Shown here one piece after another: positions 37,353 through 46,050 of a stretch of DNA of 64,000 nt. Source of the stretch: DASQBT01 sp049578545. GTDB taxonomy: Bacteria; Pseudomonadota; Gammaproteobacteria; Burkholderiales; Thiobacillaceae. Position 1 is the first letter of the stretch, and each line of letters starts with the position of its first letter. Made by a program: the position numbers and the translations under genes. The notes below the pieces were generated by a model. That model was not told where the DNA came from, did not search any database, and saw nothing but the letters and a program-made list of their open reading frames with translations. The DNA is taken from assembly GCA_049578545.1 (NCBI GenBank), contig JBAUMF010000053.1, positions 1-64,000 of the forward strand, given 5' to 3'.

Positions 37353-40070
37353 ATGTCGAATAACAACTGGATCGAAACCAGCCCGCTTTTTGCAGGCAGT
37401 GCCGCGTACCTTGAAAGCCTGTCCGATGCTGAACAGGCTGTGCTGATTTCAGGCCCTCCGCTCAGAAAACCCAATGGGGATGCGCTGATTGCCGCCTCAG
37501 AGGCCAGTCAGGTTGGTGTTCTGCAACTGATTAACGCCTACCGTTATCTTGGCGTGCGCCACGCGGATCTCGATCCGCTGCAACGTTTTCTCAAGCCAGA
37601 AATCCCCGAGCTTGATCCCATGCATTACGGCCTGTCGGGAACTGACCTGCAAAGGGAGTTTGACACGGGATCTCTGGTAGGGCCCAAGCGGTCCAGTCTG
37701 AGCGGCATCGTCGACACCCTGAAAGCGGTTTATTGCCGCACTGTTGGTGTGGAGTACATGCATATCAACGATGTGGCCCGTAAACGCTGGATACAGGAAC
37801 GGTTCGAAGGCATGAGGGGAGAATTTCCCCTGGCCGTCGAAGAACGCTTGAGGCTGCTCAAGCGGCTTACTGATGCGGAGACCCTGGAGAAATTCATCCA
37901 CACGCGCTACGTCGGGCAAAAACGTTTTTCGCTGGAAGGCGCTGAGAGCCTGATCCCGTTGCTGGATATGGTGATTGCGCGCTGTGCGCACCGCGGCGCA
38001 AAAGAGATCGTCATGGGCATGGCACACCGGGGACGCATCAATGTGCTTTGCAACATCCTGGGCCGATCACTGGACAGTCTGTTCAAGGAGCCGGAAAACG
38101 GCTATCCCGATTCCCCTCTGTCGGGCGATGTGAAATACCACCAGGGCTTTTCTTCCGATGTGGCCACCCCCGACGGACCGGTTCATGTGGCGCTTGCTTT
38201 CAATGCATCACACCTTGAAATCGTGCATCCTGTGGTCAGGGGATCGGTCCGCGCACGACAGGATCGAAGGGGTGATGCCAATGGGTATGAGGTTGTTCCG
38301 GTCATCATGCATGGCGATGCCGCGCTTTCCGGACAGGGTGTCGTCATGGAAAGCCTCAACATGTCGCAAACCCGTGGCTTCCAGAATCGCGGCGCGATTC
38401 ATGTGGTGATCAACAACCAGATCGGCTTCACGACGTCGGACGTGCGTGATATTCGTTCTACCATTTATTGTACTGACGTGGCCAAAATGGTTGATGCGCC
38501 GGTGTTCCATGTGAATGGTGATGACCCAGAAGCTGTCGCCACCGTGGCGCGAATTGCTGTGGATTATCGCTACACTTTCCATCGCAATGCGTTCATCGAT
38601 CTGGTGTGCTTCCGCCGTCATGGACATAACGAACAGGATGACCCGCTTGTGACACAACCGCTGATGTACCGCAAGATCAACGCCCATCCCGGTGTTCGCA
38701 GCCTATATGCGGACAAGCTGGTCTCGCAACAGTTGATCACAGCGCAAGCTGCGCAAGACCTGATCAGCAATTGCCGAACCCGGCTGGAACGGGGGGAAAC
38801 CTTGAGTCCGCCGACGGTGTCCGATTTCAAACAGACATTTGCCGTCAACTGGAGCCGTTTCAAACATGGCGATATCAATGCGACCGCTGATACCACAGTT
38901 AAGGCAGATGACATCACGCGCTGGACGGATGTTCTGACGACCCCGCCTGAAGGCTTCGCGATCCATCCGAGAGTGCAGAAAGTGGTGGTTGACAGGCGCA
39001 AGATGAGTGCGGGGCAATTACCTCTGGACTGGGGAATGGCTGAGAACCTGGCCTATGCCAGTTTGTTGAATAGCGGCTACAACGTTCGTTTGTGCGGGCA
39101 GGACAGCGGCCGCGGCACGTTCTTTCACCGGCATGCGGTGTGGCACGACCAGAATCGGGTGTCGAGCCAGGCGGGCGATTATGCCCCGCTGGAACACCTG
39201 CATCCTAGGCAGGGAACGTTCACGGTTATCGACAGTTTGTTGTCGGAACAGGCCGTGCTGGCTTTTGAATATGGCTATGCAACTGCAGAGCCCGATACCT
39301 TGGTGCTATGGGAAGCTCAGTTTGGCGACTTTGCCAATGGCGCCCAGGTCGTGATCGACCAGTTCATTGCCAGTGGAGAAGCGAAATGGGGGCGGATGTG
39401 CGGCATCACCCTGATGCTGCCGCACGGTTATGAGGGCATGGGGCCTGAGCATTCGTCAGGCCGGCTGGAGCGCTATCTGCAGCTTTGTGCGCAGAACAAT
39501 ATGCGGGTTTGCGTACCCAGCCTGCCAGCCCAGGTTTTCCACCTCCTGCGCCAACAGCTGCTGAGGCCGGTGCGCAAGCCGCTCATTCTTTTTACCCCCA
39601 AGAGCCTGCTCAGGCACCAGGCCTCGGTTTCGTCCCTGGAAGATCTGACAGCTGGAAGCTTCCGGCAGGTCATCGATGACCCACGTCAGCCGGTAGCCGC
39701 AGAGCGGGTCGTTGTCTGCGCGGGCAAGGTTTACTTCGACCTTGAAACAAGCCGCCAGGAGAAACATCTGGATAACGTGGCAATTGTCCGCATAGAGCAG
39801 CTGTATCCTTTCCCTGAGGAAATATTTCGCGTGGTGTTGGCCTGCTACCCTCAAGCCAGGACATTTGTCTGGGCTCAGGAAGAACCGATGAATCAGGGCG
39901 TGTGGTATCAAAGCCTGCATCACCTCAATCGCTGCACACCGGGGGGCCAGCGCTTCATCTATGCCGGTCGCGCGCCGGCGGCGGCGCCGGCCTCCGGCTG
40001 GCCTTCGCGGCACAAAGCCGAACAGGAATCCCTGGTCTTTGAGGCGCTTGAAAAGCAGCATGAGGCCTGA
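37353..40070 (+). CDS. sucA: 2-oxoglutarate dehydrogenase E1 component
   Basis: This ThDP-dependent decarboxylase of the 2-oxoglutarate dehydrogenase complex has 905 residues, slightly shorter than the E. coli protein. MGMAHRGRINVLCNILG, YHQGFSSDV, HGDAALSGQGVVMESLNMS, and HVNGDDPEAVATVARIAVDYR (ThDP-binding) are present. So are CFRRHGHNEQDDP and LPHGYEGMGPEHSSGRLERY. The final 30 residues are Ala/Pro-rich. It is followed 5 bp later by sucB. Confidence 0.96.
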   Translation: MSNNNWIETSPLFAGSAAYLESLSDAEQAVLISGPPLRKPNGDALIAASEASQVGVLQLINAYRYLGVRHADLDPLQRFLKPEIPELDPMHYGLSGTDLQREFDTGSLVGPKRSSLSGIVDTLKAVYCRTVGVEYMHINDVARKRWIQERFEGMRGEFPLAVEERLRLLKRLTDAETLEKFIHTRYVGQKRFSLEGAESLIPLLDMVIARCAHRGAKEIVMGMAHRGRINVLCNILGRSLDSLFKEPENGYPDSPLSGDVKYHQGFSSDVATPDGPVHVALAFNASHLEIVHPVVRGSVRARQDRRGDANGYEVVPVIMHGDAALSGQGVVMESLNMSQTRGFQNRGAIHVVINNQIGFTTSDVRDIRSTIYCTDVAKMVDAPVFHVNGDDPEAVATVARIAVDYRYTFHRNAFIDLVCFRRHGHNEQDDPLVTQPLMYRKINAHPGVRSLYADKLVSQQLITAQAAQDLISNCRTRLERGETLSPPTVSDFKQTFAVNWSRFKHGDINATADTTVKADDITRWTDVLTTPPEGFAIHPRVQKVVVDRRKMSAGQLPLDWGMAENLAYASLLNSGYNVRLCGQDSGRGTFFHRHAVWHDQNRVSSQAGDYAPLEHLHPRQGTFTVIDSLLSEQAVLAFEYGYATAEPDTLVLWEAQFGDFANGAQVVIDQFIASGEAKWGRMCGITLMLPHGYEGMGPEHSSGRLERYLQLCAQNNMRVCVPSLPAQVFHLLRQQLLRPVRKPLILFTPKSLLRHQASVSSLEDLTAGSFRQVIDDPRQPVAAERVVVCAGKVYFDLETSRQEKHLDNVAIVRIEQLYPFPEEIFRVVLACYPQARTFVWAQEEPMNQGVWYQSLHHLNRCTPGGQRFIYAGRAPAAAPASGWPSRHKAEQESLVFEALEKQHEA

Positions 40071-40075
40071 AAATC

Positions 40076-41182
40076 ATGAACGTTGATGTCAAAGTGCCTG
40101 AACTTTCGGAATCCGTGTCTTCCGGCACCCTGTTGGCCTGGCGCAAACGGCCAGGGGAGAACGTGGCCCGCGACGAAACCCTGGCCGATCTGGAAACCGA
40201 CAAGGTGATTCTTGAAATACCTGCTCCGGCCAACGGCATACTGAAAGAAGTCCGTGTGCAGGAAGGTGCAGAAGTCAAAGCCAATGAAGTCGTTGCGGTG
40301 ATTGATACGGCCGGGCTGGGACAGGCGGAACCCGCCCGCCTGGCGGAGGTGATACCGGCGAAAAAGGACGCGGTTGTGCTCGCATTGCCCGTGGCGAACA
40401 AGGAACCGCCCGCACAGGCCAGCCCGAAGGCAGCGGAGCCTGTTTCAGCAATGCCCAAGCCTGCGTCGTACCCACAAGGTGATCGGCCCGAGCGCCGCGT
40501 GCCCATGTCCAGGCTTCGTCAACGTGTCGCAGAGCGCCTGGTGGCGGCGCAGCATACCGCGGCCATTCTCAGCACGTTCAATGAGGTCAACCTGCAGCAG
40601 GTCAACGAACTGCGCCAGCGCTACAAAGTGGAGTTTGAAGCGCGCCATGGAGTCAAGCTGGGTTACATGAGCTTTTTTGTACGCGCCGTCTGCGTGGTGC
40701 TCAAACAGTTCCCCATATTGAATGCGCGCATCGACGGCGACGACGTCGTTTACCAGGATTTCGCCGACGTCGGCATTGCGGTCTCGACACCAAGAGGCCT
40801 GGTTGTTCCCATCCTGCGCAATGCCGACCGCATGAGCTTTGCCGAAATTGAAAAGAGCATTGCCGATTTTGCTGCGCGGGCACAGACCGGCAGCCTGGCG
40901 CTGGATGAACTGACGGGCGGGACCTTCTCGATTACCAATGGCGGCGTGTTTGGCTCGCTGCTATCGACGCCGATACTCAATCCGCCGCAGTCGGGTATTC
41001 TCGGCATGCACAAGATTCAGGAACGGCCCGTGGCGGAAAACGGCCAGGTCGTCATCCGTCCCATGATGTATCTGGCGTTGTCCTACGACCACCGGCTCAT
41101 CGACGGCAAGGACGCCGTGGAGTTTCTGGCGGGCGTGAAAAGAGAGCTCGAAGCGCCGGAACGTTTGCTGCTGCATATATAG
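40076..41182 (+). CDS. sucB: 2-oxoglutarate dehydrogenase E2 (succinyltransferase) lacking a visible E3-binding domain
   Basis: This 368-residue dihydrolipoyl succinyltransferase has one lipoyl domain (1-80, lipoyl Lys43 in ETDKVILEI), an Ala/Pro linker (81-138) and the catalytic domain from RRVPMSRLRQRVAERL (140). The active site is SYDHRLIDG (H339, D343). I cannot find the usual peripheral-subunit-binding domain (PAARKLxxE...GTGKGGRIxKxDV) between lipoyl and catalytic parts, and the protein is about 35-45 residues shorter than typical SucB. No lpd gene follows; convergent genes begin 15 bp on. Confidence 0.92.
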   Translation: MNVDVKVPELSESVSSGTLLAWRKRPGENVARDETLADLETDKVILEIPAPANGILKEVRVQEGAEVKANEVVAVIDTAGLGQAEPARLAEVIPAKKDAVVLALPVANKEPPAQASPKAAEPVSAMPKPASYPQGDRPERRVPMSRLRQRVAERLVAAQHTAAILSTFNEVNLQQVNELRQRYKVEFEARHGVKLGYMSFFVRAVCVVLKQFPILNARIDGDDVVYQDFADVGIAVSTPRGLVVPILRNADRMSFAEIEKSIADFAARAQTGSLALDELTGGTFSITNGGVFGSLLSTPILNPPQSGILGMHKIQERPVAENGQVVIRPMMYLALSYDHRLIDGKDAVEFLAGVKRELEAPERLLLHI

Positions 41183-41197
41183 GTTTACGAAACAAGT

Positions 41198-41707
41198 CTA
41201 ACGCGGTGCCTGCCAGCAGTTGTTGTTGACCTGCCAGGTCAATGAAAGCTGTTCGCCAGTGGCGAACAGGGCGTATTTCACTCCGAGGTAATCCGAACCC
41301 TTGCGCCAGAACATGGCGATCACGTCTTTTTCACCGCTGGCCACCACATTGGAATAGGGGATCACCCGCAAAGGGTTGCCGTAGATGTTGGAGTAGTTTG
41401 AGGTGACGACGATGAAATTGCGGAAGGAGGGATCGATTTCCTGGTCAAAACTGACCAGTTTGTCATTGCAGAAGGTGAAGAGATATCGGCGGCCTGCCGG
41501 ACTTTCCGGCAGATCGTAGGCAAACAGTCCATCCCTGCCTACATCGATCACCTTGCCGAAATTCCACGATCTTAAAGCTTCGACGACTTCGGTCTTGGGC
41601 ATGCCATTGCGGAACTCCCCGACATCCCAGCCTTGGGCGGCAGACAGACATGACATCAGAATGGCAAACAAGCCTAGTCGAAGCATAGAGGCAGTTTTAA
41701 ATGACAC
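41198..41707 (-). CDS. exported hypothetical protein
   Basis: This protein has 169 residues, or 162 from ATG 41686. It has a signal peptide (MLRLGLFAILMSCLSAAQGW) and then a compact domain: VGEFRNGMPKTEVVEALRSW, RYLFTFCNDKLVSFDQEI, and KYALFATGEQLSLTWQVNNNCW. The start of the mature part resembles SmpA/OmlA-like small lipoprotein folds, where GMPKTEV-type helices are common, but no lipobox is present. Function unknown. Confidence 0.7.
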   Translation of the reverse strand: MSFKTASMLRLGLFAILMSCLSAAQGWDVGEFRNGMPKTEVVEALRSWNFGKVIDVGRDGLFAYDLPESPAGRRYLFTFCNDKLVSFDQEIDPSFRNFIVVTSNYSNIYGNPLRVIPYSNVVASGEKDVIAMFWRKGSDYLGVKYALFATGEQLSLTWQVNNNCWQAPR

Positions 41708-41758
41708 TGGCCCAAATCCATGCAGGATTTGGGCCAGTGATCGTTGAGGCCAGGTGGC

Positions 41759-42520
41759 TTATTTGCTCAACAGCGAGCCGAAGACTTTTTTGATCAGTTC
41801 ACTGCCGGATTGCAGGGGATTGGTGCGAAAGGCTTTTTCCTGCTCGCCAATGACTGTGTAGAGCCGGTCAAGTCCTTCTTTGGTGACGTAGTTCTCGATC
41901 GTGGCCTGGTCACTGTTGATTGCGCCAAAGCGGGCGGCTGTGCCGGCATAGGTGTTGTAGGTTTGGGCCAGGCCGACCTTGTCGGTCGTTTGCTTGACGA
42001 TGGGGAGGAATTTCACCGAGAGCGCCGATTCGGTTTTTTTGCGGAAAAAATCAGTGGCAGCGGTGTCGCCTCCGGTCAGAACGCCTTTGGCATCTTCCAG
42101 GGACATGTCCTTGACTGCCCCGACCAGGAGATTCTTCGCTTCGGGCACGGCAGCTTCAGCAGCACGGTTCATCCCCAGCTCGAGGGCATCGACCTGTTTG
42201 CCCATGCCCAGGGTTTTCATCACCTTGCTGACTTTTTGCAGATTGGCGGGCAAGGGGATGCGCAGTTTCGGATCGGCCCAGAAGCCGTCTGTCTTGCCCA
42301 GCTGGGCTACAGCGGCTTCTGCGCCTTTGGTGAGGGCTTCTTTCAAGCCGCCGTTGATTTCGGATGGCGTCAGACTGTCGACCCCGGATTTCGGTGCTGT
42401 ACTTGTAGCACTTCCCTGGTTCATAAGTCCTTTGAGCTGGTCTTGCAGGCTGCCGAAATCAAAGGCATATGCGGGCGATGCCAAACCTGCAGCAAGCAAA
42501 ACAGCAACGAGCTTTTTCAT
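41759..42520 (-). CDS. DUF4197 exported protein
   Basis: This 253-residue protein has a signal peptide (MKKLVAVLLAAGLASPAYA) and a helical mature region typical of DUF4197: INGGLKEALTKGAEAAVAQLG, FWADPKLRIPLPANLQKVSK, MNRAAEAAVPEAKNLLVGAV, and FLPIVKQTTDKVGLAQTYN. The protein is periplasmic; its role is unknown. It lies just downstream of the PhoH-like gene. Confidence 0.85.
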   Translation of the reverse strand: MKKLVAVLLAAGLASPAYAFDFGSLQDQLKGLMNQGSATSTAPKSGVDSLTPSEINGGLKEALTKGAEAAVAQLGKTDGFWADPKLRIPLPANLQKVSKVMKTLGMGKQVDALELGMNRAAEAAVPEAKNLLVGAVKDMSLEDAKGVLTGGDTAATDFFRKKTESALSVKFLPIVKQTTDKVGLAQTYNTYAGTAARFGAINSDQATIENYVTKEGLDRLYTVIGEQEKAFRTNPLQSGSELIKKVFGSLLSK

Positions 42521-42531
42521 CGCTTTCTCCT

Positions 42532-43935
42532 TTAGAGAGCTTCAGCCGCGTGATCCGCCAACCGGGAGCGCTCGCCACGCGCGAGGGTAACATGACCGCC
42601 ATGGGACCAGCCCTTGAAGCGATCAACCACATAGGTGAGGCCGGAGCTTCCTTCGGTGAGGTAGGGGGTGTCGATCTGGGAAATGTTGCCAAGACATACG
42701 ACCTTGGTGCCAGGTCCCGCACGGGTGATCAGGGTTTTCATTTGTTTGGGCGTGAGGTTCTGCGCTTCATCAATAATAAGAAACTTATTGATGAAAGTGC
42801 GCCCGCGCATGAAATTTAACGATTTGATCTTGATTCGCGAGCGGATCAGATCCTGGGTTGCGGCACGACCCCAGTCGCCGGCTTCGTCGTCGCTCTTGTT
42901 CAGAACATCAAGGTTGTCTTCGAGCGCACCCATCCAGGGGGTCATCTTTTCTTCTTCGGTGCCGGGCAGAAAACCGATGTCTTCGCCCACAGGAACGGTG
43001 ACCCGGGTCATGATGATTTCAGAGTAGATTTTCTTTTCCAGCACCTGGGCGAGGCCCGCGGCCAGCGTGAGCAGGGTTTTTCCCGTGCCGGCCTGGCCGA
43101 GCAGGGTAATGAAATCAATCTCGGGATCCATCAGGGAGTTAAGGGCAAAATTCTGCTCGCGGTTGCGCGCGGTAATTCCCCACACGTTGTTTTTGTTGTG
43201 GCTGTAATCGCGAATGGTTTCCAGTTCCGCGGTGCGGCCTTCCATGTTGCGCACCCGCAGGTAAACCGGTGTGGTGCCTTCCTGGTAAAGGAATTCATTG
43301 ATATGCATCTGGCCGACCAGTGGTCCGGTCACTCGGTAATAGGTGTGACCATCCGCTTGCCAGGATTCCATGCCCTTGGCGTGCTTGTCCCAGAAATCGG
43401 TCGGCAGTTCTCGCACGCCGGTATAGAGCAGATCGGTGTCTTCGAGAACCTTGTCGTTAAAGTAGTCTTCAGCCGGTAAACCCAGAGCACGCGCCTTGAT
43501 GCGCATGTTGATATCCTTCGACACCAGAATGACCTGCCGTTTCGGAAACTGCTTGCCCAGATAAAGGACAACGCCAAGAATCTGATTGTCCACCTTGCTG
43601 GTGGGCAGGCTCGTGGGCATGTCATTGGGGATGGCGACAGTCTGCAGGAAAAGCTTGCCGGTTGCAGCCTTGTGGCTGATTGCGGTCAAAGGCACGCCTT
43701 CGTCGATGCGATCAAGGCTGCTGACAAGTTCATCCAGAAAACGGCTGGCCTGGCGCGCGTTGCGGGAGACTTCGCTCATCCCCTTTTTGTGCTGATCAAG
43801 TTCTTCCAGCGTGACCAGCGGGATGTACAAGTCGTGTTCCTCAAAACGGAACAATGAAGTGGGGTCGTGCATTAAGACGTTGGTATCCAGCACGAATAGT
43901 TTGGTCTGGGCCTTGGCAGCTGTTTTTCTTGGCAT
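42532..43935 (-). CDS. PIN-PhoH fusion ATPase
   Basis: This 467-residue protein has an N-terminal PIN nuclease domain (FVLDTNVLMHDPTSLF, with later Asp residues near VILVSKDINMRIKARALG). A PhoH-type P-loop ATPase follows from about 240 (LLGQAGTGKTLLTLAAG, GRTFINKFLIIDEAQNLTP, GNISQIDTPYL). PhoH2-type proteins of this layout couple RNA unwinding and cleavage. It is followed by the DUF4197 gene. Confidence 0.9.
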   Translation of the reverse strand: MPRKTAAKAQTKLFVLDTNVLMHDPTSLFRFEEHDLYIPLVTLEELDQHKKGMSEVSRNARQASRFLDELVSSLDRIDEGVPLTAISHKAATGKLFLQTVAIPNDMPTSLPTSKVDNQILGVVLYLGKQFPKRQVILVSKDINMRIKARALGLPAEDYFNDKVLEDTDLLYTGVRELPTDFWDKHAKGMESWQADGHTYYRVTGPLVGQMHINEFLYQEGTTPVYLRVRNMEGRTAELETIRDYSHNKNNVWGITARNREQNFALNSLMDPEIDFITLLGQAGTGKTLLTLAAGLAQVLEKKIYSEIIMTRVTVPVGEDIGFLPGTEEEKMTPWMGALEDNLDVLNKSDDEAGDWGRAATQDLIRSRIKIKSLNFMRGRTFINKFLIIDEAQNLTPKQMKTLITRAGPGTKVVCLGNISQIDTPYLTEGSSGLTYVVDRFKGWSHGGHVTLARGERSRLADHAAEAL

Positions 43936-43938
43936 GGT

Positions 43939-44391
43939 CTAGAGGTTTTCTACAAAAGCAAGAACTTCGGCGGCATGGCCGGGCGCTTTTACGCCACGCC
44001 ATTCCTTGGCGAGTTTGCCACTGGCATCGATCACGAATGTGCTGCGTTCCACGCCGCGCACCTGTTTTCCGTACATGTTCTTGAGTTTCATGACGCCAAA
44101 TTGATCGCATACGACTTCGTCCGCATCGGACAGGAGTTCAAAGGGGAATTCCTGTTTGCTCTTGAACGATTCATGCGATTTCAGGCTGTCGCGGGAGACG
44201 CCCACGACCACGGTGTTCGCCTTCTTGAATTTGGGATAAAGGTCGCGGAATTCCTGGCCTTCCAGCGTGCAGCCCGGCGTGTTGTCCTTGGGGTAGAAAT
44301 AAATCACCACCTTCTTGCCTTTTTGCGCGCTCAGTTTGAAAGGGCCATTGCCTGTGGCGGGTAGCTCGAAATCCTTCACTTTTTCAGTCAT
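43939..44391 (-). CDS. bcp: thioredoxin-dependent peroxiredoxin (Bcp/PrxQ)
   Basis: This 150-residue thiol peroxidase has the peroxidatic Cys in YPKDNTPGCTLEGQEFRD. The position five residues later, Cys in E. coli Bcp, is not Cys here, so this is the 1-Cys form or resolves elsewhere (a second Cys occurs in VVCDQFGV). GVERSTFVIDASGKL is the usual C-terminal strand region. It partly overlaps smr and lies in a redox block with trxB. Confidence 0.93.
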   Translation of the reverse strand: MTEKVKDFELPATGNGPFKLSAQKGKKVVIYFYPKDNTPGCTLEGQEFRDLYPKFKKANTVVVGVSRDSLKSHESFKSKQEFPFELLSDADEVVCDQFGVMKLKNMYGKQVRGVERSTFVIDASGKLAKEWRGVKAPGHAAEVLAFVENL

Positions 44392-44971
44392 GTTTATTCC
44401 GTGTCGCAGATTTCAACAAAACAATCACTGCGCCCGACCCTCCATCCACAGGGCGTGCCTGGCAAAAGGCCAGCACGTCATCGCGCTGGATCAGCCAGTG
44501 CCTCAACTTGTGTTTCAGAATGGGTTCCCGGTTGCGGGAGCGCAGACCTTTGCCATGAATGATGCGCACACAGCGGTGGTCATGTCTAGCACAATGTTGC
44601 AGGAAGCCCGCCAGGCTCAGGCGGGCTTCATCGGAGCGCATGCCGTGCAGATCAAGTTCAGCCTGAATGACCCAGCCTCCCCGTTTTAGTTTGCGAAGCG
44701 CAGCTTTATGAATGCCTGGCCTGGCAAAGAAGAGTTCCTCGCCAGTTTCCCCGGTTTCGAGGAAATCGATGGGATCAGAAAGCGAGTCCCGCAAGACCTG
44801 AATTTCATCGTTCAGACGTTGTTTGGGGATGGGTTTTAGCGGGGGTGGCAGCGTATTTGCCCGGTTTGGAGCGGGAAGCGGAGCAACGCCTTCCACCGCA
44901 TCGAGAAACAGTTGGGCGGCTTCCTCGCTTTGTGGGGGAGAAGGCGGCTGGCCTTCCCCGTGCCTTCTCAT
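44384..44971 (-). CDS. Smr domain protein
   Basis: This 195-residue protein has a Pro-rich N-terminus and a C-terminal Smr (small MutS-related) domain: ELDLHGMRSDEARLSLAGFL, then VRIIHGKGLRS and a C-terminal GGSGAVIVLLK strand. Smr domains are DNA or RNA endonuclease folds. It is encoded 2 bp from trxB and overlaps bcp by 8 bp. Confidence 0.88.
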   Translation of the reverse strand: MRRHGEGQPPSPPQSEEAAQLFLDAVEGVAPLPAPNRANTLPPPLKPIPKQRLNDEIQVLRDSLSDPIDFLETGETGEELFFARPGIHKAALRKLKRGGWVIQAELDLHGMRSDEARLSLAGFLQHCARHDHRCVRIIHGKGLRSRNREPILKHKLRHWLIQRDDVLAFCQARPVDGGSGAVIVLLKSATRNKHD

Positions 44972-44973
44972 GC

Positions 44974-45924
44974 TTATTTTGCGAGTGCGTCCAGGTAGCG
45001 TTCAGCATCCAGAGCGGCCATGCAACCCGTGCCAGCGCTGGTGACAGCTTGACGGTAAATATGGTCCTGCACATCGCCCGCGGCGAAGATACCTTCCGTG
45101 CTGGTGGCCGTCGCATTGCCCTTGTTGCCCCCCCTCGTTACGATGTAACCACCCTCCAGTTCAATCTGCCCCTGGAAGATGTCGGTGTTCGGCTTGTGTC
45201 CGATGGCGATGAAAATGCCGGTCAGCGGCACATCCCTGGTGCTGCCATCCGCACGCTTGATGCGCATTCCGGTTACACCGCTCTTGTCGCCCAGCACTTC
45301 ATCCAGGGTACTGTTCAGTTCGAGGCTGATCTTGCCTTCCTTGACCTTTTCCATCAGGTGACTGACGAGGATCTTCTCGGCCTTGAATGTGTCACGGCGA
45401 TGCACCAGGGTCACATGCTTGCAGATATTGGCCAGATAAAGCGCTTCTTCGACGGCAGTATTGCCGCCGCCGATCACGGCCACGTCCTGATTCTTGTAAA
45501 AGAAACCGTCGCAGGTCGCACAGCCTGACACACCCTTGCCCATGAACGCCTGTTCGGAAGGCAGGCCAAGGTACATGGCTGATGCCCCCGTCGCGATGAT
45601 GAGGGCATCGCAGGTGTAGGTTCCAGCATCGCCAATCAGGGTGATCGGCCTTTCGGCTAGCTTGGCCGTATGAATCTGGTCAAAAATGATCTCGGTGTCA
45701 AAGCGCTCGGCATGTCTCTGGAAGCGTGCCATCAGGTCGGGTCCCTGAACGCCTTCAGCATCCGCAGGCCAGTTGTCGACATCGGTCGTGGTCATCAATT
45801 GGCCGCCTTGCTGCATGCCGGTGATGACGACGGGGTTCAGGTTGGCGCGGGCAGCATAAACCGCCGCGGAATAGCCGGCCGGGCCGGAGCCGAGGATCAG
45901 AAGTTTGCAATGCTTGGTAGTCAT
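44974..45924 (-). CDS. trxB: thioredoxin reductase
   Basis: This NADPH flavoenzyme of 316 residues reduces thioredoxin. LLILGSGPAGYSAAVYAARA is the FAD motif, CATCDGFFYKNQDVAVIGGGN holds the redox CxxC plus NADPH motif, and GIFAAGDVQDHIYRQAVTSAG is the second FAD motif. It is divergent from ftsK and lies upstream of smr and bcp. Confidence 0.96.
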   Translation of the reverse strand: MTTKHCKLLILGSGPAGYSAAVYAARANLNPVVITGMQQGGQLMTTTDVDNWPADAEGVQGPDLMARFQRHAERFDTEIIFDQIHTAKLAERPITLIGDAGTYTCDALIIATGASAMYLGLPSEQAFMGKGVSGCATCDGFFYKNQDVAVIGGGNTAVEEALYLANICKHVTLVHRRDTFKAEKILVSHLMEKVKEGKISLELNSTLDEVLGDKSGVTGMRIKRADGSTRDVPLTGIFIAIGHKPNTDIFQGQIELEGGYIVTRGGNKGNATATSTEGIFAAGDVQDHIYRQAVTSAGTGCMAALDAERYLDALAK

Positions 45925-46050
45925 GGTTTTCTATTTTGGTTTGATAAATAAAATTTCAAGCCGCATTCTAACAATTCCTGATTGCAGTTCCATTTGCCGT
46001 TAGTCAATGGCGGCCCGTTATAATTGCTCATTCACATTTTTTGCTTTTCC

